A stretch of 25,887 nt of DNA from Cercophora sp. LCS_1 (taxonomy: Eukaryota > Ascomycota > Sordariomycetes > Sordariales > Lasiosphaeriaceae), in assembly GCA_036250225.1 (NCBI GenBank), contig JAPZLL010000090.1, positions 1 to 25,887 of the forward strand, given 5' to 3'. The number at the start of each line of letters is the position of its first letter. Position 1 is the first letter of the stretch. Under the pieces are notes generated by a model, which was given only the letters and a program-made list of their open reading frames with translations, was not told where the DNA came from and ran no database searches. A program made the translations under genes and the position numbers. This document shows positions 6,328-14,840 of this stretch, one piece after another.

Positions 6328-7976
6328 ATGGCCCGCACTCGAGCCCAGGCAGCGGCTCAGCAGGGGCTTCGATCACCACCAGTTCAGCAGGGGCTTCGAT
6401 CACCAGCAGCTCAGCAGGGGCTTCGATCACCAGCATCAGAAGGTCAAGGTACTAATTCCCCGCAGCGCCAGAAGGGCATCTTCCACTAACGATTAACAGG
6501 AAAACAGCCCCAGGACATCCAGCCGCGCAAGCGCAAACAGTCAATCGGAGACACACTCAAGCCCAAGTCTCAACAGGTTTATCCATCCCCACATCGTAAT
6601 GGATCACAAACTAATAGGATCCACCATCGCCTGTCCAGGGCAAAGGTCACAAGCGCAAGCAGTCAATCGGAGACACACTCAAGCCCAATCCAGACCCGTC
6701 CCACAAGCGACAACGGACATCTCCTACACGCCCGGCCGAAATCACAGAGCCAGCGGTTGGCACCGGCACGCCCGAGCAGACCGACCCGATTGCTTTCTGG
6801 GCGAAGGAAGGGCGCTGGCCAGAGGAGCAGGACTGGCCGGAAGAGACCTCAGAGACCTCAGAGACGGATTTTGCCATGGATCATCTACTTGTGCGGAAGA
6901 AATCCTCGTCCAATCTGCAGAAGCGGTCCATCTCTGCCACATCCGCGACGCCCAGCGACCAGAAACCGAGGGAGGAGAAGAGCACGCCATATCGACAACA
7001 GCGTTACGAGACCAAGCTGGAGCTCAAAGGCAGCTACATGACCAAAGCTCCGTCAGGCTTGGCCAGCGCCAGCCAGACTCTTTGCCGGTCTCTCCTGGAG
7101 AAGACGCCGCCAGTTCCCAGCGATACACTCTTCCGCGACGATGTCTTTGAAACGACATGCCAGAAGATACACAACAAAAATGAGGCGCGAGTCGTTCAGG
7201 ACATCAGTCGGCTCATTATTCCTTCAGCTGAAAGTTTTGCGACATTTGGCGCAAATCACCTTGACATCCTTGTCGAGAGCGTCAACGAAGAGTGGAACAG
7301 CTCGATCCCCCTCACCAACACCCGCCCACAGCCTGACTACTCCGTTGGGTTCAAACGAGACGCATTCACCGAGGACCAGTTCGCCAAGCTGTTGCCATGC
7401 GTTGGCGACTTCACCTCCGGGGACCAGTCTTTCTTCATGGCAACGCACTACATGTACTTTCCGTTCCTGACCTGCGAGGTGAAGTGCAGCGCCACTGGGC
7501 TCGACGTCGCAGACCGGCAGAACGCCCACAGCATGACCCTTGCGGTGCGGGCCATTGTCGAGCTCTTCCGTGCTGTCAAGCGGGAGGATGAGGTCAACCG
7601 GAAGATCCTTGCCTTCTCTGTCTCGCATGACCACGAGTTGGTACGGATCTACGGCCATTACCCGGTGATAACTGGGAAAGACATCAGGTACTACCGGCAC
7701 CCAATCCATAAATTTATCTTCGCTGAGCCGGACGGAAGGGACAAATGGACAGCATATCGGTTCACGAAAAATGTCTACGACATGTGGATGCCTGCTCACT
7801 TCAAGAGCATCTGCTCTGCCATCGATCAGTTGCCGTCGGATTTGGACTTGGATATCCTACCGCTTTCTAAAGCAGGCTCCGTTTCAGTGCCCATCGAACA
7901 GGGCAGCCAGTCGAGCAACGCTGAGCAGCAGCAAGGGGTTACTGGGTCGGGGTCGGTAAAGCGGAGGAAGGTCTAA
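6328..7976 (+). CDS. DUF7924-like protein with PD-(D/E)XK pattern, three exons
   Basis: Proposed exons are 6328-6448, 6500-6576 and 6639-7976, giving 511 residues. Intron 1 (GTACTA..CCACTAACGATTAACAG) and intron 2 (GTTTAT..AAACTAATAG..CCAG) have fungal branch points, and the joined frame is continuous. The intron 2 acceptor could also be at 6617, adding 7 residues in frame. The N-terminus has three copies of QQGLRSPxx and a Lys/Arg-rich region. Then come IAFWAKEGRWPEEQ and LLVRKKSSSNLQ, the usual entry to this fungal family. The conserved core includes QPDYSVGFKRDAFTEDQ, FPFLTCEVKCSA, ADRQNAHSMTLAVRAIVEL and KWTAYRFTKNVYDMWMPAHF. Asp299, Glu346 and Lys348 form a D..ExK pattern, so nuclease activity is possible but inferred. 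It ends in SVKRRKV, nuclear-localisation-like. The gene appears intact. A degenerate relative of its 5' exons lies directly upstream. Confidence 0.8.
6358..6438 (+). repeat. 27-bp tandem repeat in exon 1, 3 copies
   Basis: CAGCAGGGGCTTCGATCACC plus seven bases is repeated three times in frame, encoding the nine-residue unit QQGLRSPxx near the N-terminus of the DUF7924-like protein. Confidence 0.9.
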
Positions 7977-8026
7977 GCCAGGTGGTGGAAGAGGATTTGT
8001 TTGGGTTCAAGTATGGTATTGCCTAC

Positions 8027-8098
8027 CGAGTTTTTTTGGGCTGCGAGGAACGAGTTTTTTTGGGCTGCGAGGAACGAGTTTTTTTTGGCTGCGAGAAA
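8027..8098 (+). repeat. 24-bp tandem repeat, 3 copies, 3' of the DUF7924-like gene
   Basis: The unit CGAGTTTTTTTGGGCTGCGA plus GGAA is repeated exactly twice and a third time with small changes, about 50 bp after the stop codon. It would lie in the 3' UTR or terminator region. It is followed by a short CTT run. Confidence 0.9.
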
Positions 8099-8336
8099 CT
8101 TCTTCTTCTTCTGTTGTCGGAAATAGCATAGCTGGCTTAATAGCAGTTCCGATGAATACTAAGTGCCTTCGACTTCTATGTTAACGACAGAGTTGGCTTC
8201 CGCTGCCTCGTGAACGCCTTGAGCCCACTTGTCCATTTCCACGCTGTTTCTCTGCCCTTTCCGCGCGCGGGCGATGGTCGCCAGTATCTCTTTGTGCTTT
8301 TGAACACCCCCATTGCTTCGCCGATGCTAAGATATC
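8099..8336. other. No gene recognised between the 3' repeat and satellite
   Basis: A minus-strand frame reads STKRYWRPSPARGKGRET and WKWTSGLKAFTRQRKP, which could be a captured coding fragment, but no family is recognised and it runs into satellite sequence at its N-terminal side. Confidence 0.3.
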
Positions 8337-8470
8337 TTGTGCACTGGCGCCTCTTTCCTACAAAAACAAACGGAAAAGACCGAGGGGCAGGGAGGGGACC
8401 TCTGCTTCTCGTTTTTGCTCTGTCTGGTGCGGTGGGGATGCAGTGCGCGTGGTGGGGGATTGTTGCTCTG
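8337..8470 (+). repeat. Satellite module A, single copy
   Basis: Begins TTGTGCACTGGCGCC, then CCTACAAAAACAAACGG, GGGGACCTCTGCTTCTCG and GCGGTGGGGATGCAG, ending GTGGGGGATTGTTGCTCTGG. The same word order occurs in each unit of the array at 14085-14840. It is joined directly to module B, as in the large array. Confidence 0.85.
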
Positions 8471-8976
8471 GTTGTGTCCAAAACGCCCGCAAACGGTGTC
8501 TTGGAGACCTGCATCCGCCAGACGGTAATGCTGCTTAGTCTCGTTTGCAATTTGGTATTGCTTTGGTTGCGTTGGTCGTACCCAAAACGCCCGCAAAAAA
8601 ATGCTTGTTCCGATCGCGTATCCACACATCGGCAGCTTCGGCGCGGTTCTATTTCCCTTGCAATTCCCTGTCCTGCCAATGTATACCGCGGCGAGAGCGC
8701 AAGGCTGACTTGGTTGGACACGATTCACAGGCGTCGGCAAATGGCGAGGATGAGAGGCTCCTCTACTACGGCGTGTCGGCCATATGCAGGGCTGGCGCAT
8801 CAGCATGGAGGACTCGCACACTACAGTACTCGACCTTTTGGCCGGCAACCCCCAAGGCCGCCAAGTCCCATCAGGGCAAGCTCTCGTTCTTTGGCGTCTT
8901 TGACGGGCACGGTGGCGACAAGGTAGCGTTATTTGCGGGCGACAACATGCACAATATCATCGCGAAGCAGGACACA
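8466..8976. repeat. Right arm of PP2C/satellite inverted repeat
   Basis: Reverse complement of 3075-3602: a module B unit (8466-8560), a 5' flank with TGCTTGTTCCGATCGCGTAT, and the PP2C N-terminal fragment. It ends at GGACACA (8976), after which the two copies diverge. Confidence 0.85.
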
Positions 8977-8985
8977 GAACTGGCG
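8700..8985 (+). pseudogene. PP2C-type phosphatase N-terminal fragment, copy 2
   Basis: The plus strand reads ASANGEDERLLYYGVSA, then after a 2-base insertion (GCCATATGCAGGGC, where copy 1 has GCCATG) MQGWRISMEDSHT. A further frame change leads to KLSFFGVFDGHGGDKVALFA and NMHNIIAKQD. The metal-binding MED and FDGH motifs are intact, unlike copy 1, but the frame is broken and the fragment is shorter. After 8976 the sequence is unrelated. The upstream side is satellite, so no PP2C promoter is attached. Confidence 0.75.
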
Positions 8986-8989
8986 AAAT

Positions 8990-9437
8990 CGGCTTACGGC
9001 CCATTTTTGGGCGCTGCCCCGCTACGTTACAATGATCCATGCTGACTCGGTACCTGCGTCGTCCAAACCAGCTCGTCTTGTCCGTAATCAGCAGGGGCGG
9101 GATTGATGGATCGCTTGAACCGTCTGCCCTTGGGACACTTCCAACAGGAACCTTGGTTGTGCCCATGTTTTCCGGCACGGTGTTGCCCACCATATGTCCC
9201 GCTCTCGACGGCAGCATGATGCCATCAAGAATTTACTACTGTTGTCCGTGTTCTGCGCAGCTCTAGCGCTACCGGTCCTGGAAGGATGCACCTTGTGATT
9301 CGTGCGGGCGAACGCGGCTATGCATGGCAACCTCCTGCGGATAACGTCCATTGTTGCCATGCCCTCTTCTTCTGGTATTGTGTTCGCGTACTGATTGGCG
9401 TCAGGAGGATGGCGCCCCGGCGGCCGCTCTGCCACAT
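8990..9437. other. Stretch with no recognised gene
   Basis: Overlapping ORFs on both strands (for example minus 9088-9441 and plus 9039-9266) are mutually inconsistent and show no family. The minus reading ends next to the stop of the glycine-zipper gene, so part of this is probably its 3' UTR. Confidence 0.35.
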
Positions 9438-10766
9438 TCACTCCGCTCGTCCGTTTGCAGCAGCTCGGAGCAGCTCAACGAACTTGGTGAATTCCTGGGG
9501 CGCAATGTCATCATTCATTTCCGAAAGTATGCCTTGAAGCTCCCGGATAGCCTTCCGAATGTCAGGGCGAAACCTCACTGACGGCCCCGATGTCTCGTTG
9601 CTGCCTCGCTTGAGTGTGAAGTAGTCCACGGTCTCCTTGTACTGTTCGTCGAACGCTGGTTCCAAGCCAAACCCGGCCCACGTTTCTTTTAATTTTTCGT
9701 ACGTAGTCCGATACTCGCGCTCTGTCAGCTCCTTGAGCCATGGCAACACCTTCTCGGCTCCCTTACTTCCGATAGTGCTACCGACCAAGGCGCCGATTAA
9801 GGCGCCGCAGGCGGCGCCTACCGGACCTCCAAAAGCACCTGCGGCGGCCCCGAGGCTGCTTCCGGCCCATATGCCCCCCCCCCCCCCCCCAGACCTCACG
9901 ACGTTGCTGGAGATGTCTTTGCCGAAGCGTTCCCAGTTGCCCGTTGACGCAAGGTTCACGGTATTGTAAGCAGACCCGACGAACACGTTGACGACCATGT
10001 TACTCTTGAGCCAGGCGTTCTTCAGCCAGGTCGATAGCCCGCTGGTGGTTGCACTGTATAGTCCACTGATGGCAACTCTTGTGAGATAATCGGCAAATTT
10101 GCGATCCCAGAGAAGTTTGGCGTCAAAGACGGCGGAGATCCCGGCAGACCAGCACGCGCCGCTAGCCATGGCCGTCTTGATGGCAAAACGAGCTGTCCAA
10201 CTCTTGCTCATATTGTGTCTCGCCGCGGCCCTTGTATTGATCCTCTCCGCCTGCTTCGGGACCCCCAACTTGGTGAATACTTTTAACAACTTGTCGAGGA
10301 TGGCCGGCTTTAGGGCGTCTTTCGTAGACTTTTCGCCCTGTAGCAGTCGCTGCAGCAGTAGTGATTTCGCCCGTTCCTCATAGAATTCTCGTTCTGTAGT
10401 AGTCGTAGCGAGCTTCGCCAGGTATCGAAAAATCCGTTCTTCTCGGTTGGCCAAAATATCATTGGGAACCAGGCGCAGCGTCCATGGGGATGGATCGTGG
10501 AGGAAGCCCTCCATCGTACCGTTGGGCCCGACATTATACAGCTGAAAAACCGGGTTAGTGTCTCGCGGCAAATACGGCTTCGGGCATGCCTGACTGAACA
10601 TCAAACTCGACCCAGCGAGTGTACCGGGTGACGGCGGGAACAGCTCCGAGTAAAGCGCTTTGAGCCGGACCGGCGAGACTGGTGGGGCTGGTGACTGGAA
10701 GGCGTTGATCACGGCTGAGGACTGGAAGGCGCTTGCCCAGGCCGCTTGGACATGTTCAAGCGAGAC
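9438..10766 (-). CDS. Uncharacterised glycine-zipper protein
   Basis: The minus strand is open from 10766 to the stop at 9438, 442 codons. An intron acceptor (TTGACACCTTCTCCCACAG) lies directly upstream and the frame above it has a stop, so a 5' exon is likely, but no ATG or donor is obvious between 10767 and 10980. The first in-frame ATG is at 10601. Visible parts: a charged helical region (REERIFRYLAKLATTTTERE), a basic stretch with KAILDKLL-type helices, then VVNVFVGSAYNTVNLA, six glycines from a run of 17 C, and a glycine-zipper segment (AGSSLGAAAGAFGGPVGAA, LIGALVGSTIGSKGAEK) long enough to form two membrane-inserting helices. The C-terminus is charged. No named family is recognised. A membrane or pore-like role is only suggested by the zipper. 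Confidence 0.55.
   Translation of the reverse strand, partial: VSLEHVQAAWASAFQSSAVINAFQSPAPPVSPVRLKALYSELFPPSPGTLAGSSLMFSQACPKPYLPRDTNPVFQLYNVGPNGTMEGFLHDPSPWTLRLVPNDILANREERIFRYLAKLATTTTEREFYEERAKSLLLQRLLQGEKSTKDALKPAILDKLLKVFTKLGVPKQAERINTRAAARHNMSKSWTARFAIKTAMASGACWSAGISAVFDAKLLWDRKFADYLTRVAISGLYSATTSGLSTWLKNAWLKSNMVVNVFVGSAYNTVNLASTGNWERFGKDISSNVVRSGGGGGGIWAGSSLGAAAGAFGGPVGAACGALIGALVGSTIGSKGAEKVLPWLKELTEREYRTTYEKLKETWAGFGLEPAFDEQYKETVDYFTLKRGSNETSGPSVRFRPDIRKAIRELQGILSEMNDDIAPQEFTKFVELLRAAANGRAE
9874..9890 (+). repeat. Run of 17 C (poly-Gly codons of the minus-strand gene)
   Basis: Seventeen consecutive C residues encode the GGGGGG tract just before the glycine zipper. A change of one base would shift the frame and remove the C-terminal 40 percent of the protein. 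Confidence 0.95.
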
Positions 10767-10989
10767 CTGTGGGAGAAGGTGTCAACGGGCGACGGAATAA
10801 GCCGTGTTCGTGGCTGGGTAAGCCGCCAGAGGCTGGTTAGAGGAAGAGGGGTAACGGTCGGAAATCCCCACACTGGTTTTTGAACACAACGACGATAACT
10901 TCAATCAATTGAGCAATTGTTTTGGCCACGGCCAACGACTTATTTTCGCGTATACCGCGTGTTTTCGCTGTTGAGAGCCAAAGTCGACA
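10767..10989 (-). promoter_or_regulatory. Putative 5' exon/intron and promoter region of the glycine-zipper gene
   Basis: Contains the proposed 3' splice site at 10767 and, further upstream, sequence without a recognisable start codon. No TATA box is evident. The boundary with repeat D is at about 10990. Confidence 0.3.
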
Positions 10990-11121
10990 TTCGGCTCTTG
11001 AAACTGACCGAATCCGAGGATTTGCCCGGGAAAAAAAAAAAAAAGTGTGGATTAGTCATCTTCCCAATCGGGTTAGACACTGCAATTCTAGTGGGGGGGG
11101 ACAGTGATTCTAGCCGCGTCG
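10990..11121 (+). repeat. Repeat D with internal poly-A, copy 1
   Basis: From TTCGGCTCTTGAAACTGACC through a run of 14 A, TGTGGATTAGTCATCTTCCC, a G run and GATTCTAGCCGCGTCG. The same sequence occurs at 19890-20046 with a longer A run. Both copies end at exactly the same base, and both are followed at once by a satellite module (A here, B there). Confidence 0.85.
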
Positions 11122-11280
11122 GTCACCGGCGCCTCAGCACCACCCCAAGTCAACATCCTGCGAGGGGGTAAACGGAAAGTTAGTTAGGGGCAGGGAGGAG
11201 GACCTCTGTTTCTCGCCTTCGCTCTGTCTGATGCGGTAGGGACGCAGCGCGTGTTGATCCCAGTTGTGTTGATCCCGGCC
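11122..11280 (+). repeat. Satellite module A, single copy
   Basis: Contains GCACCACCCCAAGTCAACAT, AACGGAAAGTTAGTTAGGGG, GACCTCTGTTTCTCG and GCAGCGCGTGTTGATCCC, matching units of the 14085-14840 array. Here module B does not follow. Confidence 0.8.
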
Positions 11281-11719
11281 AGCAGGAGAAACTTTGGGTA
11301 TGAGTGGACGATGAGAAAATGCAAGTTGTCACAAGATACACAATATAATAGGCGTTATCCTCACCCAGAGACCTGCAGTACCGGTCGTCACAGGGGGGGG
11401 GGGCATTACCCGCCCTCCAAGAGCTTGTCATAAAGAAGGGTCTAGAAGGCTCCAGACGATGGATTCGTTAGCTAGTGCCACCAGCTTGTGTGGCCTACTG
11501 GAGGCCTTGATCCAACTGACGGATCTATAAGAAGAAGGCTTTTTGGCCATGGCCAGAAAGCTGGGGACAGAGCACGAAATACAATCACGGTTTTCTACTT
11601 GAATAAGCAGTGCAGTGTTTCTGACAGAGCTTTCCATTGCTATCAACTCGGTGTTCAGTTGGATAAGAGGAAGATTAAGTCCCACCAGACCTCAATTGGC
11701 AAATAATAGGAAGCAAGTA
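11281..11719. other. Intergenic stretch downstream of the APH-like gene
   Basis: Short ORFs only, none recognised. It has a run of 12-13 G near 11394-11403. The right part is the probable 3' UTR and terminator of the minus-strand APH-like gene, with AT-rich words near 11700. Confidence 0.35.
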
Positions 11720-12855
11720 TTAGTAATTCTGCATGCAGCGATCCCATAATCTATCAGCCAGCCACTTGGCGGGATTCCGATGAGGCGAGATGGAAGCGGG
11801 CAAGTGCTCATACCAGTCCAAGTTGTCTCTCGGCCTCAGGTTGTTAGTTGCCTTTATAGATTCCCAATATTCAGGATAAAAGCCGCTGGCAGCCCAGTCA
11901 ACAATAGCGACGACCTTCCAGCCCTCTCCTCCATTACCATCAACCATGATATTTGCTGTGCGAACGTCTCCGTGAGTGAAGACGCATTTAGAGCTGGTCG
12001 TTTGCATCATATTGCGCAGCAATCGGGAATACATGGGCGAAGCCGTTTTCGAGCCAGAGAAAAGCCATTCTTCGAATTGCTTGACATCCCAAATAGGGTC
12101 GGGGTTGATGCGGAATCCCTGCCTGATGTCGATACAGCCTTCCCCATCAACACCTCCCAATGGTGCAAGGGGCGAATGGGGTAGTTCCCTCAATTTTGTA
12201 AAGAGAATATCGAGTTCATTGCTGATGTTGCATTTCTGGTTGTCGTCAAGCTTGGTCCATACGTCCTGCAAAGTTGTGCCGTGGATGAAGTCTGTAAACA
12301 AGAGGTGGTGGTTGCCAATTCGTATAACTCCGTGCGACCTAGGGGCTGGGAAACCAGGTAGGTATTCTTGCAGGTACCGGAGCGACCCATGCTCGGTGGT
12401 TGCGTACCTCCCGTCAGTACGTTTGGCCACCAATGTTTCGCTGACTTTGAAGACCATTGACGCCCCCCCGCCAGCACTGTAGATGACCTGGCTCCCGCGC
12501 AAAAGGTCTATGATGGCCGTTGACGTACTGTGGCCGTGCAGTAGTGCCTGTAGCTCCGTGGAGGGCTCGCGGATGATCTCGGTCTGCATCGTTGAATCGA
12601 GTCGAGCGCGAATGTCATTGTCCGGAAATTGCACGGCGGCCTGTTGGGCATCTACAAGTTATGATTAGCAGTGAAAGCAGCCGGGGCATAGTAGAATGTA
12701 CCGAATTGTTTGAAGTATTCATGCTTTTGTGTATAGGTCTTTCCGAGGAGCTTTGAGAGATCTGCTTCGGGGTTCTTCCTCAAAGCGGCCTCCAGAGCTC
12801 TTATCACCTTGCGATTAAAGGCCGCTAGAGGCGAGATAGATTCACCCTTAGCCAT
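11720..12855 (-). CDS. APH-family (aminoglycoside phosphotransferase-like) kinase, two exons
   Basis: Exon 1 is 12855-12702 and exon 2 is 12651-11720, giving 361 residues. The 50-bp intron has GTACAT, a GCTAATC branch point and TTGTAG, and splicing joins KQF to DAQQAAVQFPD. The ATG at 12855 is the only start that gives a complete N-terminus. The protein kinase-like fold of the APH family is seen in SAGGGASMVFKV (nucleotide loop), VAKRTDG (lysine), HHLLFTDFIHGTTL (hinge), and VFTHGDVRTANIMV (catalytic HGDxxxxN: His278, Asp280, Asn285). VAIVDWAASGFYPEYWE follows, with Asp303 as the metal-binding residue. Most fungal relatives read DWE where this reads DWA. In fungi this family is of unknown substrate; drug resistance should not be inferred. 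No breaks are seen, so it is probably functional. Confidence 0.85.
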
Positions 12856-13174
12856 TGAATGCGAAGTGTTGGGGGTGTTTTGAGAATATTGTTCTTGAGT
12901 TCACAATGTGTGGTTGGGGGAAACATTGTTGCGAAATTGTTGCGTGAGCCATTTAAAGACGGGTTTGTGTGAGTTCACGTGCGGCACTAGCACCAATCGA
13001 ATCATCCTTTCCATGGTCCGTGCGGAAAACGCTGCGGGGACAGAGGCGCAAGTTGCTTGGCATTATAGCTAGCACTGAGGAAGGTCTCCCTCCCAAAAAA
13101 TATCTCGGCTCCCCTGAAATTTTCATTGTAGTAGGTGAGTATAAAATCCCATCTCAATACCCCTCGCAGGCCCT
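12856..13174. promoter_or_regulatory. Intergenic region: APH-like promoter and DUF6914-like 3' side
   Basis: The bases just upstream of the APH-like ATG are T/G-rich on the plus strand (CA-rich on the coding strand), usual for fungal 5' UTRs. TTTAAAG near 12954 is a weak TATA-like word. Further right, GTATAAAATCCC (13138-13149) is plus-strand TATA-like but has no plus-strand gene. Confidence 0.3.
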
Positions 13175-13693
13175 TCAATCGCTCGAATCGTAAACATATT
13201 CCTCAGACAAAGGTTCCCGCTCTGGCGCCTCTTCATCAGCCCCACTGCCAGCCCCACTGCCAGCCCCACTGCCTTCAGATTGGTCACCGAAGTCTTGACC
13301 ATAATGACGCATCATTTTACTCTTCCCTAAATCCCACATTGACTTGTCGATCACTCCTCTCGCGTGCAAAGCATTCCAGATCTCCATCACATAGTCCTGG
13401 CAATTCCAATGCACAGCTTCATCAATTTGCACCGACTTCACAATCTCGACAAACACCTCCCAACTGGTATCGATCTGACCGAGACTCAACAGCGGCTGAC
13501 AGCACCTTGCCGATCCCATTGGATTGGTTGGGAGGACATTACAACTAAAAGGGCCATCTGCTTCTTTTTGGATGACCTGGAATATTGCCCAATTATCGGT
13601 ATTTTTACTAGGCCTTTCGGTTACAAGCGCCCAGTGGAAGTAATTTCCAAAATCAGGTGTGTATAAGGCACAAAAGATATTGATCCGCTCCAT
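13175..13693 (-). CDS. DUF6914-like small protein, possible papain-fold
   Basis: The minus-strand ORF has ATG at 13693 and encodes 172 residues. It reads INIFCALYTPDFGNYFHWAL at the start and AVHWNCQDYVMEIWNAL further on. This pairing of an early YHWAL-type His (His20) and a later NCQ Cys (Cys98) is typical of the fungal DUF6914-like family, which I associate with a papain/NlpC-like fold; a Cys-His catalytic pair is thus possible but inferred. The C-terminus is acidic, after three GSGA units encoded by a 12-bp repeat (13245-13280). There is no intron. The ORF is complete and its base composition looks coding throughout. Confidence 0.65.
   Translation of the reverse strand: MERINIFCALYTPDFGNYFHWALVTERPSKNTDNWAIFQVIQKEADGPFSCNVLPTNPMGSARCCQPLLSLGQIDTSWEVFVEIVKSVQIDEAVHWNCQDYVMEIWNALHARGVIDKSMWDLGKSKMMRHYGQDFGDQSEGSGAGSGAGSGADEEAPEREPLSEEYVYDSSD
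13243..13280 (-). repeat. 12-bp tandem repeat, 3 copies, in the DUF6914-like C-terminus
   Basis: CAGCCCCACTGC is repeated three times on the plus strand and encodes GSGAGSGAGSGA on the minus strand. Confidence 0.9.
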
Positions 13694-14084
13694 ATTACCA
13701 AAGGGTTGTCGAAACCGGAGTCCTCAACAATAACAACAGGGTACCCGTGATCTAAATACCTGCTCGAGCCCGGGAAGTTGGGTCTCGGAGTTGACTCCAC
13801 GCAATCTATGCATTTGCTTGGTGTTTTGGGCGCGTGACGGGGCCGGTAATAGTGCGTCAACATTGTTGCGTGGCTAGAGTTGAATGTGTACTCCCTTGGA
13901 CTCATCCAAGGCTCTCTTGGGTTTTGCGGTACCATTGTCGCGCGTGGGCCAGGGGCGGGCTCTTGGACTGATTGTGCCCCAGACTGGCATAACCGCTCTC
14001 ACTGCCGCAGAGGCCAAAGTCGCCAGTTGCGAGGTTGAACCGTATTTCCCCTCGATTACCCGAGGGGAGGCGGGGGATCGTTGT
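13694..14084. other. Upstream region of the DUF6914-like gene; unidentified minus ORF
   Basis: A minus-strand ORF (13935-13621, ATG at 13935) reads MVPQNPREPWMSPREYTFN and SRYLDHGYPVVIVEDSGFDN. It overlaps the start of the DUF6914-like gene in another frame. No family is recognised. It may be an upstream exon or a captured piece, but I cannot connect it by splice sites. Confidence 0.25.
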
Positions 14085-14840
14085 GTTGATCTTGTGCACC
14101 GGCACCGCCCCAAACTGCGAGGAAACAAAAACGGAAAGTTAGTTAGGGGTCAAAGGACAGGGAGGGGGGCCTCTACTTCTTGTTCCTGTTCTGTCTCCCT
14201 ACTACAGCGCGCAGCGGGGGGTTGTAGTGTTCAATCAAACCATACTGATCTTGTGCACTAATGTACCGGCGCCACCCCGAGTCGATATCTTTCCTACAAA
14301 AATAAATGGGAAGTTGAGTGGGAGCTGAAGGAGGACCTCTGCTTTTCGTCTTATTCCGTCCAGTATAGTAGGGACGCAGTGCGTGGTGGGGATTGTAGTG
14401 TTTAACCAAACTATACTAACCTTGTACACTTGGTGCCTCGGTACCACCCCAAGTCTAGTGAGGAAAAGTTAAGTAAAAACAAAGGGGGACCTCTGCTTTT
14501 CGTTTTTGCCCTGTCTAGTACAGTGGGGATATAGCGCGTGTTGATCCCAATTATATTGATCCCGGCTGTATAAACCTTGTGTATTGGTGCTTCAGTACTA
14601 CCCCAAGTCAATATCCTTCCTACACAAGTAAAGACCGAGGGGTAGGGAAGGGGACCTCTATTTTCCGTCCTTATCCTGCCCGGTGCAGTGGGGATATAGC
14701 GCGCGTTGATCCCAGTTGTGTTGATCCCGATTGCGTTGATCTTGTATATCAATGCTTCGGCGCTACCCCAAGCCTGCGAGGAAACAAAAACAAACGCCTC
14801 TGCTTTTCCTTTTCGTTCCGTCCAGCGCTATGGGGGATTG
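14085..14840 (+). repeat. Satellite module A array, about 5 units
   Basis: Units begin near 14093, 14246, 14421, 14573 and 14736 with CTTGTGCACTxGTGCYTCGG or close variants, and contain ACCCCAAGTC, GGACCTCTGCTTTTCGTTTT, and GTGGGGATATAGCGCG. Period is about 150-175 bp. The junction units carry one to three copies of the 11-13-bp word GTGTTGATCCC. The last unit runs into module B at GGGGATTGTTGCTCTGG. Divergence between units is considerable, so this is not a recent amplification. Confidence 0.9.

Noticed and set aside
9438..10712. Start of the glycine-zipper gene at 10712
   Set aside because: The codon there is GTG, not ATG, and the frame continues upstream to a good 3' splice site at 10767, so an upstream exon is more likely.
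11720..12855. Antibiotic resistance gene
   Set aside because: The APH fold is shared by many fungal kinases of unknown substrate. The gene has a fungal intron and no sign of recent bacterial origin.
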